DNA of 64,000 nt from the NCBI RefSeq assembly GCF_964340395.1, contig NC_135562.1, positions 7,767,634 through 7,831,633 on the forward strand. The letters run 5' to 3'. The notes under the pieces were generated by a model that was not told where the DNA came from, searched no databases, and saw only the letters and a list, made by a program, of their open reading frames with translations. Source of the stretch: Glandiceps talaboti (lineage: Eukaryota > Hemichordata > Enteropneusta > Spengelidae). How positions within the stretch are numbered: the first letter of the stretch is position 1; every line of letters starts with the position of its first letter. Positions 25,795-39,100 of the stretch are shown one piece after another. A program made the translations under genes and the position numbers.

Positions 25795-26215
25795 AAAAAA
25801 CATTAAAGTTATCATATTTACCTTGTTTTCTATCCATCAAGTGATTTCATCAAGAAGACATTGTGTCGTCGTCACTATTTCAGTGAGTATAGAGATGGTG
25901 GTATTTGTGCATTCAGCAGTTGTCGAAATGTTTCGGATTTTACATCCAATCATTCATTAAGGCTTAATTTTTAACTTTGATGGATCGTAAAATTTGCATA
26001 ACCCGCAGTCAGTCCCTCGATTGTGCCGAATGACTAAAGGTCACTAAAGCCACAACTTATCAATATTACTAAAGTTATCATATAGTTACCGTGTGTTCAT
26101 CAACAAGCCATTGTGTTATCGTCACTATTTCAGTGAGTATAGAGAGGGGTGGTGTTTGTGCATTCAGCAGTCGTCGAAATACGTCGGATTTTACAACCAA
26201 TCATTTATAAAGGTT
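25795..26215. repeat. Diverged direct duplication, 250-bp spacing
   Basis: GTCACTATTTCAGTGAGTAT at 25871 recurs at 26121. Before and after it both copies share TTAAAGTTATCATAT-like, ACATTGTGTCGTC-like and GTGCATTCAGCAGT-GTCGAAAT blocks. No coding potential is evident. Confidence 0.75.
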
Positions 26216-26924
26216 CACCTGTCTAAATCTACACCGATGTACTCGCACAATACCATAGTAACGTGTATAGCTGAGTCATAGATCTATTCAGTAGACAGGG
26301 TATATGGTACAATATGTTGTATGCAAACATATAAATGGAGAAGTGTTTACATTCCAGTCATGAATTGGTAATCACCACTACCTATTCCACAAGAAGTAAT
26401 TTTCATTTATCGAGTAATCAAAAAAAAAGTTTTATACACTTATTTTCTGTACTGGTCTAGGCATTAGAACGTTCTATCACCGTCTACAGTGTCGTGATTG
26501 ATGTGCATGCAGACGTTCATTTTGACATTACTTACAATTAAAATATAAGTTAGTAAATAGTTGCTGTTAAATCAGAAAGTTAATCAAATCGGATTGACTA
26601 GTTAGCTAATTTTGCCCTAGGTGAAAAACGGTTTGCTGTTGTTCCATAGGTGACGTTAGTTAAACCCCAGATCAATATACGTTGTCTGAGGTTAGACGTA
26701 AATCATTAATCTGGATAAATATGTATATTTGCACAAACACATACATTCCAGTGATTACGATTCTACCGTGACCTGAGATGAACTAAGCGCCCCCAACGGT
26801 TAGCATTTGTAACACAGAGAGTCTAGACTTACTTCGTATATGAGCTAAGAGATGGTGAACCTGACCCTACAGATTAATTAGATCTTCTATCATATGAGCG
26901 GAAGTAGGATGTTATAGAGTGTAC

Positions 26925-27160
26925 AGGACCCCCCCCCCCCCCCCACCCCATGAAAAGTTGACATATCCGCATCTCAAACTCTTCCACGTAACTTTTACTG
27001 TCAATATGCTATTGAACTTTAAAAACAAACTTTCAACCCTATGTAGTTGTTAATTACATATTGGTGCTGTATTCTAAAGCTTGGACCTAGGACCCCCATG
27101 ACAGGTGTACATATACCCATCTCAGAGCTTCCCCCCTACATTTTACTGACGAGATGCTAT
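26925..27160. repeat. Diverged direct duplication with C-tract
   Basis: Two imperfect copies each start with GGACCCCC...CATGA and continue through CATATCCGCATCTCA / CATATACCCATCTCA to GCTATTGAACT / GCTATTAAACT. The first has an expanded C-run. Confidence 0.6.
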
Positions 27161-27218
27161 TAAACTCCTTTTTGAATATATTTGTCCTGTGTAGTCGCCA
27201 ATTTAGTATGATGCTAAC

Positions 27219-27460
27219 ACTTCTTTGATAGGATCCCACATCTCACCATTATACTCACTGAAGCCAACACTCAGAGACTTCACACATCTGTTATGTTTTA
27301 TATAAAGTTACATACACCATGTACTGCTGTAGAATACAGGCTTCCAATCCATATCTCAGTCAAAGTGGTGTTGGGGGCTAACACAGCCAATATTTCACTG
27401 TCAGTTGTCAATGGTTTATCACAGTTGAAGCTTAAGGATTTGAAACTTTCACTCAAACTT
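27219..27460 (-). pseudogene. NLR C-terminal relic (truncated third copy)
   Basis: On the minus strand this segment is homologous to the LRR-like C-terminal part of genes A and B (gene A about 19855-20095, gene B about 30480-30715). Shared blocks are TCTTTGATAGGATCCCACAT, GAGACTTCACACATCTGTTA and ATCTCAGTCAAxGTGGTGTT. It has frame-breaking indels (TTTTATATAAAGTTAC against TTTTAAAAAGTTAC) and no surrounding NACHT or DED sequence. It abuts the start of the gene B flank duplication at about 27463, so it marks a rearrangement breakpoint. Confidence 0.85.
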
Positions 27461-27462
27461 TG

Positions 27463-30139
27463 AGGGCGTCCTTACAGCACTGGTATAGAAGTAGATATAA
27501 TACATTATTATTGTGCCCTGAGATCCTTGCAAGAGAGCAAGCAGACAAACAGTTTCATGAAGTGTGACAGCCAGAGCAAGTAATCCACCACTCATCACCG
27601 GTCTGCACCCAGTGTTCAGTTATCAGTATTTGATTTGATTTTTTGTATAACATTGTTTTTGTTGTATTGAATCATTCTTTTGCATTCCTTTGTCATTTTT
27701 TTGTCAACTTTTATTTTTCTAAAGACTGCCTAGATTTATATAATAATAATAAGTGGTTTATTTACCCAAGCATATAAAATTGATTACAAAATATTGGTAC
27801 AAAAAAATCAAAAGAGAGAAGGGTAAATGGGGAGTCAAGAAATAGCTTACAGCTAGTATAGCCTGATCCCCGACATTGTATATTGCGAATGAAAACATTA
27901 AGAGGGTTCAGTCATTACGATGACTGAAAACATAACTGGGAGAAAAAAATATATAGTGGAGTACTAAACACAGCTGACTTATAGTGTTAAAAGTGCACTA
28001 GCTGTAACTTGAGTATTATTATTTCAATCAGACAACCAGAAGTGCATTCACTGAGTATTGTTAAAAATACCAATAGATGTTAGATATCTCTCCATTCACT
28101 ATGATTACACTTGGTTCAGAAATATCAACCTCTCAATTTAATGTGGTATTTTAAATTATAAGGGAAGAAAAGTTAGTATACAAATCTGGTACTGTTGTGA
28201 TATAAAAGACTTGATGTTATTGTAACATGTCCCCCACAAATGTCAGTGTCTTCCCAAAAGTAGTATTGTCTAATGTTGATTAAAAGTCTGTGAAGAAAGT
28301 GAATCTTTTGTACTGTTGTCTGAATAAATATTCTGTCTGCACATACATAGTTACATAAACAAACTTACTGGAATACACTAGTTATGAATCTATCTGTAGA
28401 TACAAGAAGCCCATAGAATCAATGTTAGCTGGAAGTGAAATACTGGCAGTTTACTGTATTGCCAGCTAACATTATTTCTACAACATCCTAAGTTGCTATT
28501 GTAGACACAAACTCTGATTCAAATTTATCATGTGGCATTTGAAGTCTCCATGGGTTTACCTGACTCACCACTGTGGGCGCTGTCCACATGTCCTTGCCAG
28601 CAATACAGGTTATTGGCAGTAGGCCCTGTGAACTGGATAGATAACTAAGGCTATCAAGAAGGTCTAGGTCTGTAGCCACCCGATAAGTTATAAGGAATGG
28701 AGTTATGTTAATATGTGGCTTTCTGAAATTTAAAGTGTATATAAACTGAGCTGTCCAACTAGTCTGAATAAGGAAGTCCAATCTCATACCTGGCATTGTT
28801 TAGAAGTAGGTTATTGAGTTTGTTACTATGGTTACTCTTATCAACCAATCACAGGCAATCTCATTAGATAATGATCTCTGTGTACTGTCCAGTCTGTAAG
28901 GTTAATTTGCATCAATGAATATTTAGGTCAGTGAATATCTTAGTATCAGCTGATTTACGTAACTGATGATTAATTGTTAATTCACTACACTGATATAATT
29001 TTACTATTTCAATGGTTTTTAGACCATCTCAAATGACATCTCATCAACACATGTACACACATCAACATTTATACAGATTCAATAAACTCAAAACTATAAA
29101 ATTTCACTCTTTTCTCAGAAACTTTGTTTATAATTCATTCAGTGTAGTTCCAATGATTATCAATACAAGTATTGGTACAATGTATGTAAAAATTGGTTGT
29201 ATGAAAATATAACTCAATCCTATTGAAAAACTAGATTTTGCATTTAAAATATATGATAAAATAAGAAATACACCAATTACATCAAAAAGTAGTATATATA
29301 AAAAACATTGTAAAATCTTGAATTACGATGCCTGTACAAAGTCTTTAACAATGACACTCTGTCAAAATAATCTTAAAAACTACAGAAATTGGGCTCAGGT
29401 AAACTTGGGAGTTCTCTGTATAATTATTAAGTATAGGTCATATTTCTGAAATATTTGATAAAACATACAAAAATAAACTAAAATCTGATTGACAGGTTAT
29501 CAACAATATTTACAGTAATGGAAGTGAATCTAACAAGGTTCCATACATATAAACATAAAGAACGTTCACTTGTCAAATTCTGAAAATATTCATATCAAAA
29601 TATTCCAGTGGTTCTTAGCTTTTAAGAAAATGTTTACACAACTTTCAAACACTATTGTGAATACATTGCATATACTGTGGTTCACACAGTTTAAATATTT
29701 ACTCTTTGTTTTCCATTTATACTGTCCATGTTATAAATTATCCATTTATACTGTCAATGTTATCTCTACAATTGATAACTGAGTTTGATAAAAAGACTGC
29801 AATATTTCCTTTACTCTCATTTCCTGCTTAGAGTCTGTAACATTCACACACAAACCAAAATTCTCTGTTAACTATTTAAAGAGATGAAGATTTATACAAC
29901 TCTCTATTTTCTTGGTTACATTTTCATCTGGAAATATATTAAATTATTCTATAAAAGGTAGAATACTTTAATATTCTACAATTCTGTCATGTATTAAAAC
30001 TAGTTGTACAGTAGGTTTTCTTGTACAATTGAAATAACTAAATCCAAGATTTCAAGTTGTAAACTGTGTCTCTCTAAAATAGGTCATTTATTGCACAATT
30101 GTCATGTGATGTATAACATTGTAAAATCACTATGTTTGG
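27463..30139 (-). repeat. Duplicated 3' flank of NLR gene B (segmental duplication copy 2)
   Basis: Counterpart of 17029-19506, with high identity throughout and scattered indels. Differences include a 208-bp insertion (27743-27950) absent from copy 1, loss of the poly-G run, and a minus-strand AATAAA (30087-30092) about 50 bases after the gene B stop that copy 1 lacks. The 102-codon open frame at 28488-28796 is not kept in copy 1. Confidence 0.85.
27743..27950 (-). mobile_element. 208-bp retroposon-like insertion present only in the gene B flank
   Basis: Copy 1 reads ATTTATATAGTGGAG without interruption. Copy 2 has about 208 bp inserted at that point, flanked by TATATA / ATATA. Read on the minus strand, the insert ends in an ATTATTATT-type tail after 'GTAAATAAACCAC', typical of a LINE or SINE 3' end. 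It postdates the A/B duplication or was lost cleanly from A; the former is more likely. Confidence 0.75.
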
Positions 30140-33100
30140 TTAATTAACACTAAGTTGAACTGTGTGTTGATATCCAATGTTGTTGTCAATCAATCTAAGG
30201 AATGGAGTCACACTGTATTCATAAGACCAATCTGTTGGTATCTGTTGACTAGCAGTGATGTTCTGAATCTCAGTAACTTGGTCATCCTTGACATCATAAC
30301 TTCTAACATAGAATGTGATTGATTTCAGTGTACACTGATTTGTCTCTATTGATCTGATAACAGATGGAAAGAGATATTGAACTGCACCTAGTATGTAAGG
30401 ATGTACATGTGAATGACCATATCTATAGTACTGCCGTGTATGAAGTGTGAAATCCTTGACAGTTCTATTCTGTTCTAGTGCTTCTTTGATAGGATCCCAC
30501 ATCTCACTCTTATACTCTATGAATCCAACACTGAGAGACTTCACACATCTGTTATGTTTTAAAAAGTTATATACACTATGAACAGCTGTACTTTGCAAGT
30601 ATCCAATCCAAATCTCAGTCAATGTGGTGTTAGCAGCTAACACATCCAATACTTCATTGATATTGCCGAATATTTCATTACAGTCTAGAGTAAAGGATTT
30701 CAAACTTTCACTTGGACATTTCAATGCTTTAATAAGGTTTATAACAAAATTCATGGACAATTGTGTCCCATATCTTAATCTCAATTCAAGTGTATTAGTT
30801 GTTTGACATTGCTGAATGAATTCATAGTATCTATGATGTACATCATCTGATAATGCTGCACCTAGATATACTAGTTTTACTTTACTAGGTCCATTCTGTA
30901 TCAAATCTTCAGTCATAATATCTGACAATACACATGTATGTAAATCGTCTGCTTCCACAAAATAAGTAAAACTTTGTAATGTCTTATTTTGACAACATGC
31001 TTTACCTAGGTTGTGTATACTATTCTTTAAAGCTACTTCATCATGGCCATCCTTCTCCTTACATAACAAACAGAGTGTAAACTTACTCAGGGCAGACTGT
31101 ACTATCATTGTTGTCAGGTTTTTGATAACATTCAGTATTTTACCTGATGGATAGTATATCTCTACTGAAGAGATAGATATATTCCCTTGTTTCAATTCAT
31201 CTGATAGTAATGATAGCTGTGATTGACTGGTGTAACGTAAAACTAATGTATCTATAACATTAGCAGTGGGTAATTTCCTCTTATAATCCCTTTGAAGTTT
31301 TAACAGATTGATAATGCAATCAAAACTACACAACTCAGATTGTACTCTGACTAATGGGTAAAATACATTTTCAATTTCGTCTGAGTACCAATGATCTTTT
31401 CTACTCTCCTTTCCATAAAGTAGAGTTGCTGACATTAATAGAGGACTGATACATGATACACAGTCTTCACCCCACCGAGATTCATACAAACAATCTAAAC
31501 AGGTACCCCATACAGTTGACAACAATGTATCTTTCTTCTCGTCAAAACTTGAGTTGAAATGACTGAAACTTTGTATTCTATGACTGAATTTCTGAAAAAG
31601 GTGGCAAGATTCTTTCTTTTCCATTACACCACTAAGGAATTTCAGCACTGATAAGTGATCCTTAGGTTTACTAAGAAGGGTATCAAGAAATTCAACATTG
31701 CCAGACTTTGCCTCAGAAGTAAGGTGTACAGCTGAGAAAAACTCAAGCCAGGTCTTATGGCAGAAGAAGTAAAGTTCTTGAACTTTTGTTCTGGAGGGGC
31801 CGTTGTTTCTAACGAGTAAGCCTAAATCCAAAGATACATCTGATGAAATGTCTGAAGTAGTAAAAACAGATTCACCTTTTAGGTACAATTTGCAAGCATC
31901 AGCGGCTAATTTATCTCTTGCATCAATAACTACCTGGGGTAACTTACCTGCATGTAATTGATAATTATTCTTTGCACAATACCTTTTTAGAATACAATCT
32001 TGTATTTCAGAGTAAAGACTTGTTATTGTTGTAGGAAACTGAATACTATCTTCACCCTGACCATCTTCCCAAAGAATACACAGAAATGATACATGCAGGG
32101 GGTTAGCTAGGAGATCCTTTCTAAAAACATTCTTATTAACTTTCCTTTGCCTCTTGATTTCTTTCAGAAGATTTTCATCTCTGTTATCCTCACACCCCTG
32201 AAAATATTTGGTTATGTATTCCTTCATTCGTTCTTCTGAGAATCCCTTCACAGAAAAATGTAAATCACAGTCACTGAGGTACTTATCTCGTTTGTGAGGT
32301 CTAGTTGTAATAACAACTGTACACCAAGGAAGACTGTGTCCTGAAATCAGATCTGGTATAGTTGTACCTTTCAGTTTTGTTTCATGGATCTCATCAAGAC
32401 CATCAAGAAGAAACAAAACTGATTTCTCATTAGATAAAATAAAGTTTAGCAGCTTCTCCGTTGATAGGTTCCTATCTCGAGGTATCAGCTGATTAATTAT
32501 TTCATGTACAATTTTACCTTTGGTTACATATCTCATTTCTAAATAGAAAACAAGTTTATATTTGTCAAGTTTACCTTGAGCCCAATCATATGCTATCTTT
32601 CCACATAAAGTGGATTTACCTATAGCTGGTGCACCTTCTATACTGATGCGAGTTGTACTTGCTGACTCTTCATGCACTGATTTAAAAATTGCACTGGGTT
32701 CATGTATCACTTGTCCCTTTTCAAACTTGCCTCTTTTAACCTCTTTCACTTCTAACTGAGTGTAAACTTCTTCGAGATTCAGATTGCATTTTTTATTCCA
32801 TGGAATTGGTTTATGATTCCTGAAGTGTTTTCTGTAGGCTAGTTTCAGCAGTGCAATCAGCTGATCATTTTCTATATTGGATAAATTACCTGTAAGATAT
32901 ACATTGAGGAATTATAAGTGATGCTTTTTCATACTAAAACATTATTTATGTAATAGAGAAATCACTTGATATGTAAAATTCTCAATACATAATTACAACT
33001 TACAAGTGTAGTTATCGCCATTGGACATGGCATCCCTCTCACCTAAGTCTGTAACATGTGTGTCAGAGAGACAGTCAGAAAAACAGACAGAGAGATAGAC

Positions 33101-33141
<41 letters not shown>

Positions 33142-36100
33142 CAGAGAGTCTGACACAGACAGAAAGCCAATTCATACATTTCCAAAATCTGTCCTACCCT
33201 GATACACATTCTGAGGGAAAATCTTAAATCTCCCTCTTTTTTAGTGTTTGGAGATACACTCAAAGATTAATTGATAATAAAAGTTGAATTGAAATGTCAC
33301 AAATGATGAGAGAAAGTATCTTTAGAAGTTATCATTCATGCTACTTTTTTTTCTGTTTTCAAATTTATCAAATACAGTGATCTTATCCAAAAAATTTTCA
33401 ATAACCCTATGAGATAGGTATTAAAAGAGAGATAGAGCTCATCACTACATAACTCTATGAGATAGGTATTAAAAGAGAGAGTCATGATGGGTGAATGGCT
33501 AGCGTGACCGGCTTGGAATCTACAGGTTGCAGGTCTACTGCCTGCTGTTTGTTTCTGAGTGGCTAAAGTCCTTGGGCAAGATTTGAACTATGACTGTGCC
33601 TCAGTCAATCAAGCTGTATAACTTGGGACCTGGTAGGATGTAGGTTGCAATGTGAAGGCTTTAATCCTATGCGCTTAAATGGCTGCAATGGATTGTATGC
33701 TCCCCGGGGAGTTGAGGAAGACTAAAGGGCCGTTGTGCCATTCTGATCCGAGCCAGGGGAAATAATTGTAAAGCGCTTTGAACACGGAGTGCGAAAGCGC
33801 TATATAGGAAACCAACATTATTATTATTAAGAGAGATAGAGCTCATCACTACATAACTCTATGAGATAGGTATTAAAAGAGAGATAGAGATCATCAGTAC
33901 ATAACTCTATGAGATAGGTATTAAAAGAGAGATAGTTCTCATCACTACATAACTCTATGAGATAGGTATTAAAAGTGAGATAGAGCTCATCACTACATAA
34001 CTCTATGAGATAGTTATTAAAAGAGAGATAGAGCTCATCACTACATAACTCTATGAGATAGGTATTAAAAGAGAGATAGAGCTCATCACTACATAACTCT
34101 ATGAGATAGGTATTAAAAGAGAGATAGAGCTCATCACTACATAACTCTATGAGATAGGTATTAAAAGAGAGATAGAGCTCATCACTACATAACTCAATGA
34201 GATAGGTATTAAAAGAGATAGAGCTCATCATTACATAGCTCTATGAGATAGGTATTAAAAGAGAGATAGAGCTCATCACTACATAACTCTATGAGATAGG
34301 TATTAAAAGAGAGATAGTTCTCATCACTACATAACTCTATGAGATAGGTATTAAAAGAGAGATGGAGCTCATCACTACATAACTCTATGAGATAGGTATT
34401 AAAAGAGAGATAGAGCTCATCACTACATAACTCTATGAGATAGGCATTAAAAGAGAGATAGAGCTCATCACTACATAACTCTATGAGATAGGTATGAAAA
34501 GAGAGATAGAGCTCATCACTACATAACTCTATGAAATAGGTTTTAAAAGAGAGATAGAGCTCATTACTACATAACTCTATGAGATAGTTATTAAAAGAGA
34601 GATAGAGCTCATCACTACATAACTCTATGAGATAGGTATTAAAAGAGAGATAGAGCTCATCACTACATAACTCTATGAGATAGGTATTAAAAGAGAGATA
34701 GAGCTCATCACTACATAACTCTATGAGATAGGTATTAAAAGAGAGATAGAGCTCATCACTACATAACTCAATGAGATAGGTATTAAAAGAGATAGAGCTC
34801 ATCATTACATAGCTCTATGAGATAGGTATTAAAAGAGAGATAGAGCTCATCACTACATAACTCTATGAGATAGGTATTAAAAGAGAGATAGTTCTCATCA
34901 CTACATAACTCTATGAGATAGGTATTAAAAGAGAGATGGAGCTCATCACTACATAACTCTATGAGATAGGTATTAAAAGAGAGATAGAGCTCATCACTAC
35001 ATAACTCTATGAGATAGGCATTAAAAGAGAGATAGAGCTCATCACTACATAACTCTATGAGATAGGTATGAAAAGAGAGATAGAGCTCATCACTACATAA
35101 CTCTATGAAATAGGTTTTAAAAGAGAGATAGAGCTCATTACTACATAACTCTATGAGATAGGTATGAAAAGAGAGATAGAGCTCATCACTACATAACTCT
35201 ATGAGATAGGTATTAACAGAGAGATAGACATCATTACTACATAACTCTATGAGATAGGTATTAAAAGAGACATAGAGCTCATCACTACATTACTCTATGA
35301 GATAGGTATTAAAAGAGAGATAGAGCTCATCACTACATAACTCTATGAGATAGTTATTAATAGAGAGATAGAGCTCATCACTACATAACTCTATGAGATA
35401 GGTATTAAATGAGAGATAGAGATCATCACTACATAACTCTATGAGATAGGTATTAAAAGAGAGATAGAGCTCATCACTACATAACTCTATGAGATAGGTA
35501 TTAAAAGAGAGATAGTTCTCATCACTACATAACTCTATGAGATAGGTATTAAAAGAGAGATGGAGCTCATCACTACATAACTCTATGAGATAGGTATTAA
35601 AAGAGAGATAGAGCTCATCACTACATAACTCTATGAGATAGGCATTAAAAGAGAGATAGAGCTCATCACTACATAACTCTATGAGATAGGTATGAAAAGA
35701 GAGATAGAGCTCATCACTACATAACTCTATGAAATAGGTTTTAAAAGAGAGATAGAGCTCATTACTACATAACTCTATGAGATAGGTATGAAAAGAGAGA
35801 TAGAGCTCATCACTACATAACTCTATGAGATAGGTATTAACAGAGAGATAGACATCATTACTACATAACTCTATGAGATAGGTATTAAAAGAGACATAGA
35901 GCTCATCACTACATTACTCTATGAGATAGGTATTAAAAGAGAGATAGAGCTCATCACTACATAACTCTATGAGATAGTTATTAATAGAGAGATAGAGCTC
36001 ATCACTACATAACTCTATGAGATAGGTATTAAATGAGAGATAGAGATCATCACTACATAACTCTATGAGATAGGTATTAAAAGAGAGATAGAGCTCATCA

Positions 36101-39100
36101 CTACATAACTCTATGAGATAGGTATTAAAAGAGAGATAGAGCTCATCACTACATAGCTCTATGAGATAGGTATTAAAAGAGAGATAGAGCTCATCACTAC
36201 ATAACTCTATGAGATAGTTATTAATAGAGAGATAGAGCTCATCACTACATAACTCTATGAGATAGTTATTAAAAGAGAGATAGAGATCATCACTACATAG
36301 CTCTATGAGATAGGTATTAAAAGAGAGATAGAGCTCATTACTACATAACTCTATGAGATAGGTATTACAAGCGACCTATCGGTCAGAATAGCTCCCCTGT
36401 GTTTTTTTTTAATTTAATTTTTTATTTTGGGGACATGTAGAAGTGGTTCAGGTCTTCAGCTCTTCACTATGCAGTTTTGTTTTAGCGATGCATTAAAGTG
36501 GTTAGTGGTTTCATATGATGTCTCACTATAAAACACATTTTACACAGAAGTTGGTAATGTATTGTACTTTTATACCATAGTCACCATTTTATGACAAAAA
36601 TCTACTGTTATGAAAAATTGCACAAAATCTCAGAAAAAAATGACTGGGAAATGCACACAAGAAAAAGAAAAAAAGAGGATTTTGAGGTTGGCTATAAATA
36701 ATTCCAGTGTCTTACAGCTGTAACCCTGGAAAATTTTAATGATGAATGAAATAAACTAGGGATCTAGAATAATTTTGAGGCAATTTGAATTTGAATTTTC
36801 TAACAAATTTACAAAGTCAACAACATTCAACTTGTACTAGTTGTGGTAGATATATATAGGGAAGAAATGTATTAATCGCCATCTTAGTTTCCGTACGGCG
36901 ACAATCTCAAGTACCCGGAAGAGAGTCATTCTCAGCCATACGTTACAGTGGTAACACTCGTTCATGTTCGGTTACCTTTCACAAAGAAAACACAACGAAA
37001 TGGTTGAAATGATCTTTTTTTTATTTCTTTTCATCACAACAACAAAATCTGCGTGATCAAAAGTGTTGTAAACTAAACCAGAAAGAATTATCGGACTGGC
37101 TAAACTTCCCGATGAACTGGAGTAAGGTCCTACTACTTCCAAGTTAGTCCTGCTTCCATGACGGTGCACGAGTCTGTATTACTGACTTGACTCTAAGGAG
37201 GGACAATTGTCAGAATCGAGTCCCGAATTCCTCCGTATGCAAGCAGGACTACTTCCAAGCATGGAAGTATAACCCACGTAAGCCTCGATAGTACTATAGT
37301 ACGTGAGAAAATCGTCTCAAACTAGCGATACAACTTTCAAAATATAACTTGACATGTCTTCATTTGTTAGAGTTATACAATTCAAGACGGGTTTTCACTC
37401 GAAAACAACAATTCTGTGAATAATGACACTCTGAACGCAGCGATTTCTCGGACGATGTTACCACTGTAACGTATGGCTGACAACGACTTGCTTCCGGGTT
37501 AGTCCCTCGTGCATACGGGTGGATTGTCGGCGATTAATACATACATCGTCTGATATTTTAATTCACAGTGTTTCTTGTGACCGGCGCCTGTCAGCAGACT
37601 CTGCCATTTTTATCATCATTCCATTGTATTTAAACCTTGTACTTGACATTTCGCAATATTTATAATTCTCAACAAAATACCTCAACATGCCTCACTTCGC
37701 TCGTACTCAAAGCAGCCCCGCGCGGTATGATCACTGACACTGATGACATGATGAGAGAGAACCTTTACGGATTTACATGTAAAACGGGGAAAGATACGCA
37801 AAACATAATGCAAAGTCTGAAGCCAAATTAAAGTCGTAATTATATTAATTATTTTTACTTGCCAAATATTTGCATTTTGGAAAGGCAAGACACGTTCATG
37901 TCGTTTAACTTTACATGTGAACTGTCGGCCATAACTTCAACCGCATATGCGCATGCCTGGCATGCCCTTCCTTACGCAAGTTGTCTGAATTCTGGTTCAC
38001 TGTCATTCCAAATTGCACGACAATATAGAATTAACCACAAGTTACATGTTATCTGAAAACATCACACTTTTATAGTGGGTCTGAAGTGTGATTTTAGTGA
38101 GTACCAAGAACGTCCTGTGTTGATACTCGCTGTGGAAAATCGCTCGGTCAAATGAGGTCACCTACAGCTTCTGGTCGAATCAGGATAGAGTATGCAAATG
38201 AGGATGTTGCGGACTGGCTGATTATGTAGAAGGGTGCAGAATTGGATTTGAAGTTTACAACCCTGTTTCGAACAAACGCTTGTCATTTGGGCGCCCAATG
38301 CGTAGAATTATGACTATAGCACATATTACATTGCTTGTTTGACGTCAATAGTGTCTTTTGAAAAGTGGCAGTTTACTTTAAGTCTCGTCGACTGATTTCC
38401 AATATGGCGTCGGTCATTATGCTCATTAACATATTCATTTTTTTTTCAAATTACAAAAAAAAAATCATAAAAAATAAAAATGAGGATGTGCTGACTTGAA
38501 ATTAACAAATCTGAGTAAGCTACCCCCTGCGCATCAACACGCCAGATATCAAAGCAATCTAATAAGAGGTTTTCAAGGAGTTGATGAAAATGACATTTTA
38601 TGAAAAAAAATCATAAAAAATTGAAAATGGCACAGATCAACTTGGCATGAACAAATCTGAATAGCCTCCCCCCAGGGAACATGCACACCAAATATCGAAG
38701 AATTCCGACTGTCACTTCCGGAGTAGATAGTAAAAATATAAAAGTTTGACGGACACCTATGATTCACTCTACTCTCTATACCTCAATACCCACCTATACC
38801 TAAAGCTACGCTTTCAGCTTTCGCTGACAGCGGAGCTAAAAAGAGAGATAGAGCTCATCACTACACAACTCTATGAGATAGGTATGAAAAGAGAGATAGA
38901 GCTCATCACTACATAACTATGAGATAGGTATTAAAAGAGATAGAGATCATCACTACATAACTCTATGAGATAGGTATTAAAAGAGAGATAGAGCTCATTA
39001 CTACATAACTCTATGAGATAGGTATTAAAAGAGAGATAGAGCTCATCACTACATAACTCTATGATAGGTATTAAAAGAGAGATAGAGCTCATCACTACAT

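Larger units (their letters stand above)
24133..27218. other. Upstream region of NLR gene A; no gene recognised
   Basis: About 3.1 kb of AT-rich DNA. Visible features are a 15-bp palindrome GTACCCAAAGGGTAC (about 24304), a CACGTG E-box with a nearby AAAATGGCGGACAT YY1-like element (about 25430-25490) that could mark a promoter, a diverged direct duplication at 250-bp spacing (about 25795-25970 and 26060-26215), and a second direct duplication at about 26925-27160 beginning with a 15-C run. I found no spliceable ORF with a recognisable product. Confidence 0.4.

Noticed and set aside
28488-28796. 102-codon minus-strand frame in the NLR B flank
   Set aside because: The duplicate flank at about 17880-18200 has indels that break the frame, and no domain is recognisable.
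33827-34805. 16-residue repeat protein on the minus strand
   Set aside because: The frame stays open only because the satellite unit is 48 bp. It breaks where units lose two bases, lies in an intron, and has no splice or domain support.
36368-38839. Helitron
   Set aside because: The right end has a hairpin and CTAA, but the left end does not start with TC, the target is not A|T, and no Rep/Hel sequence is visible.
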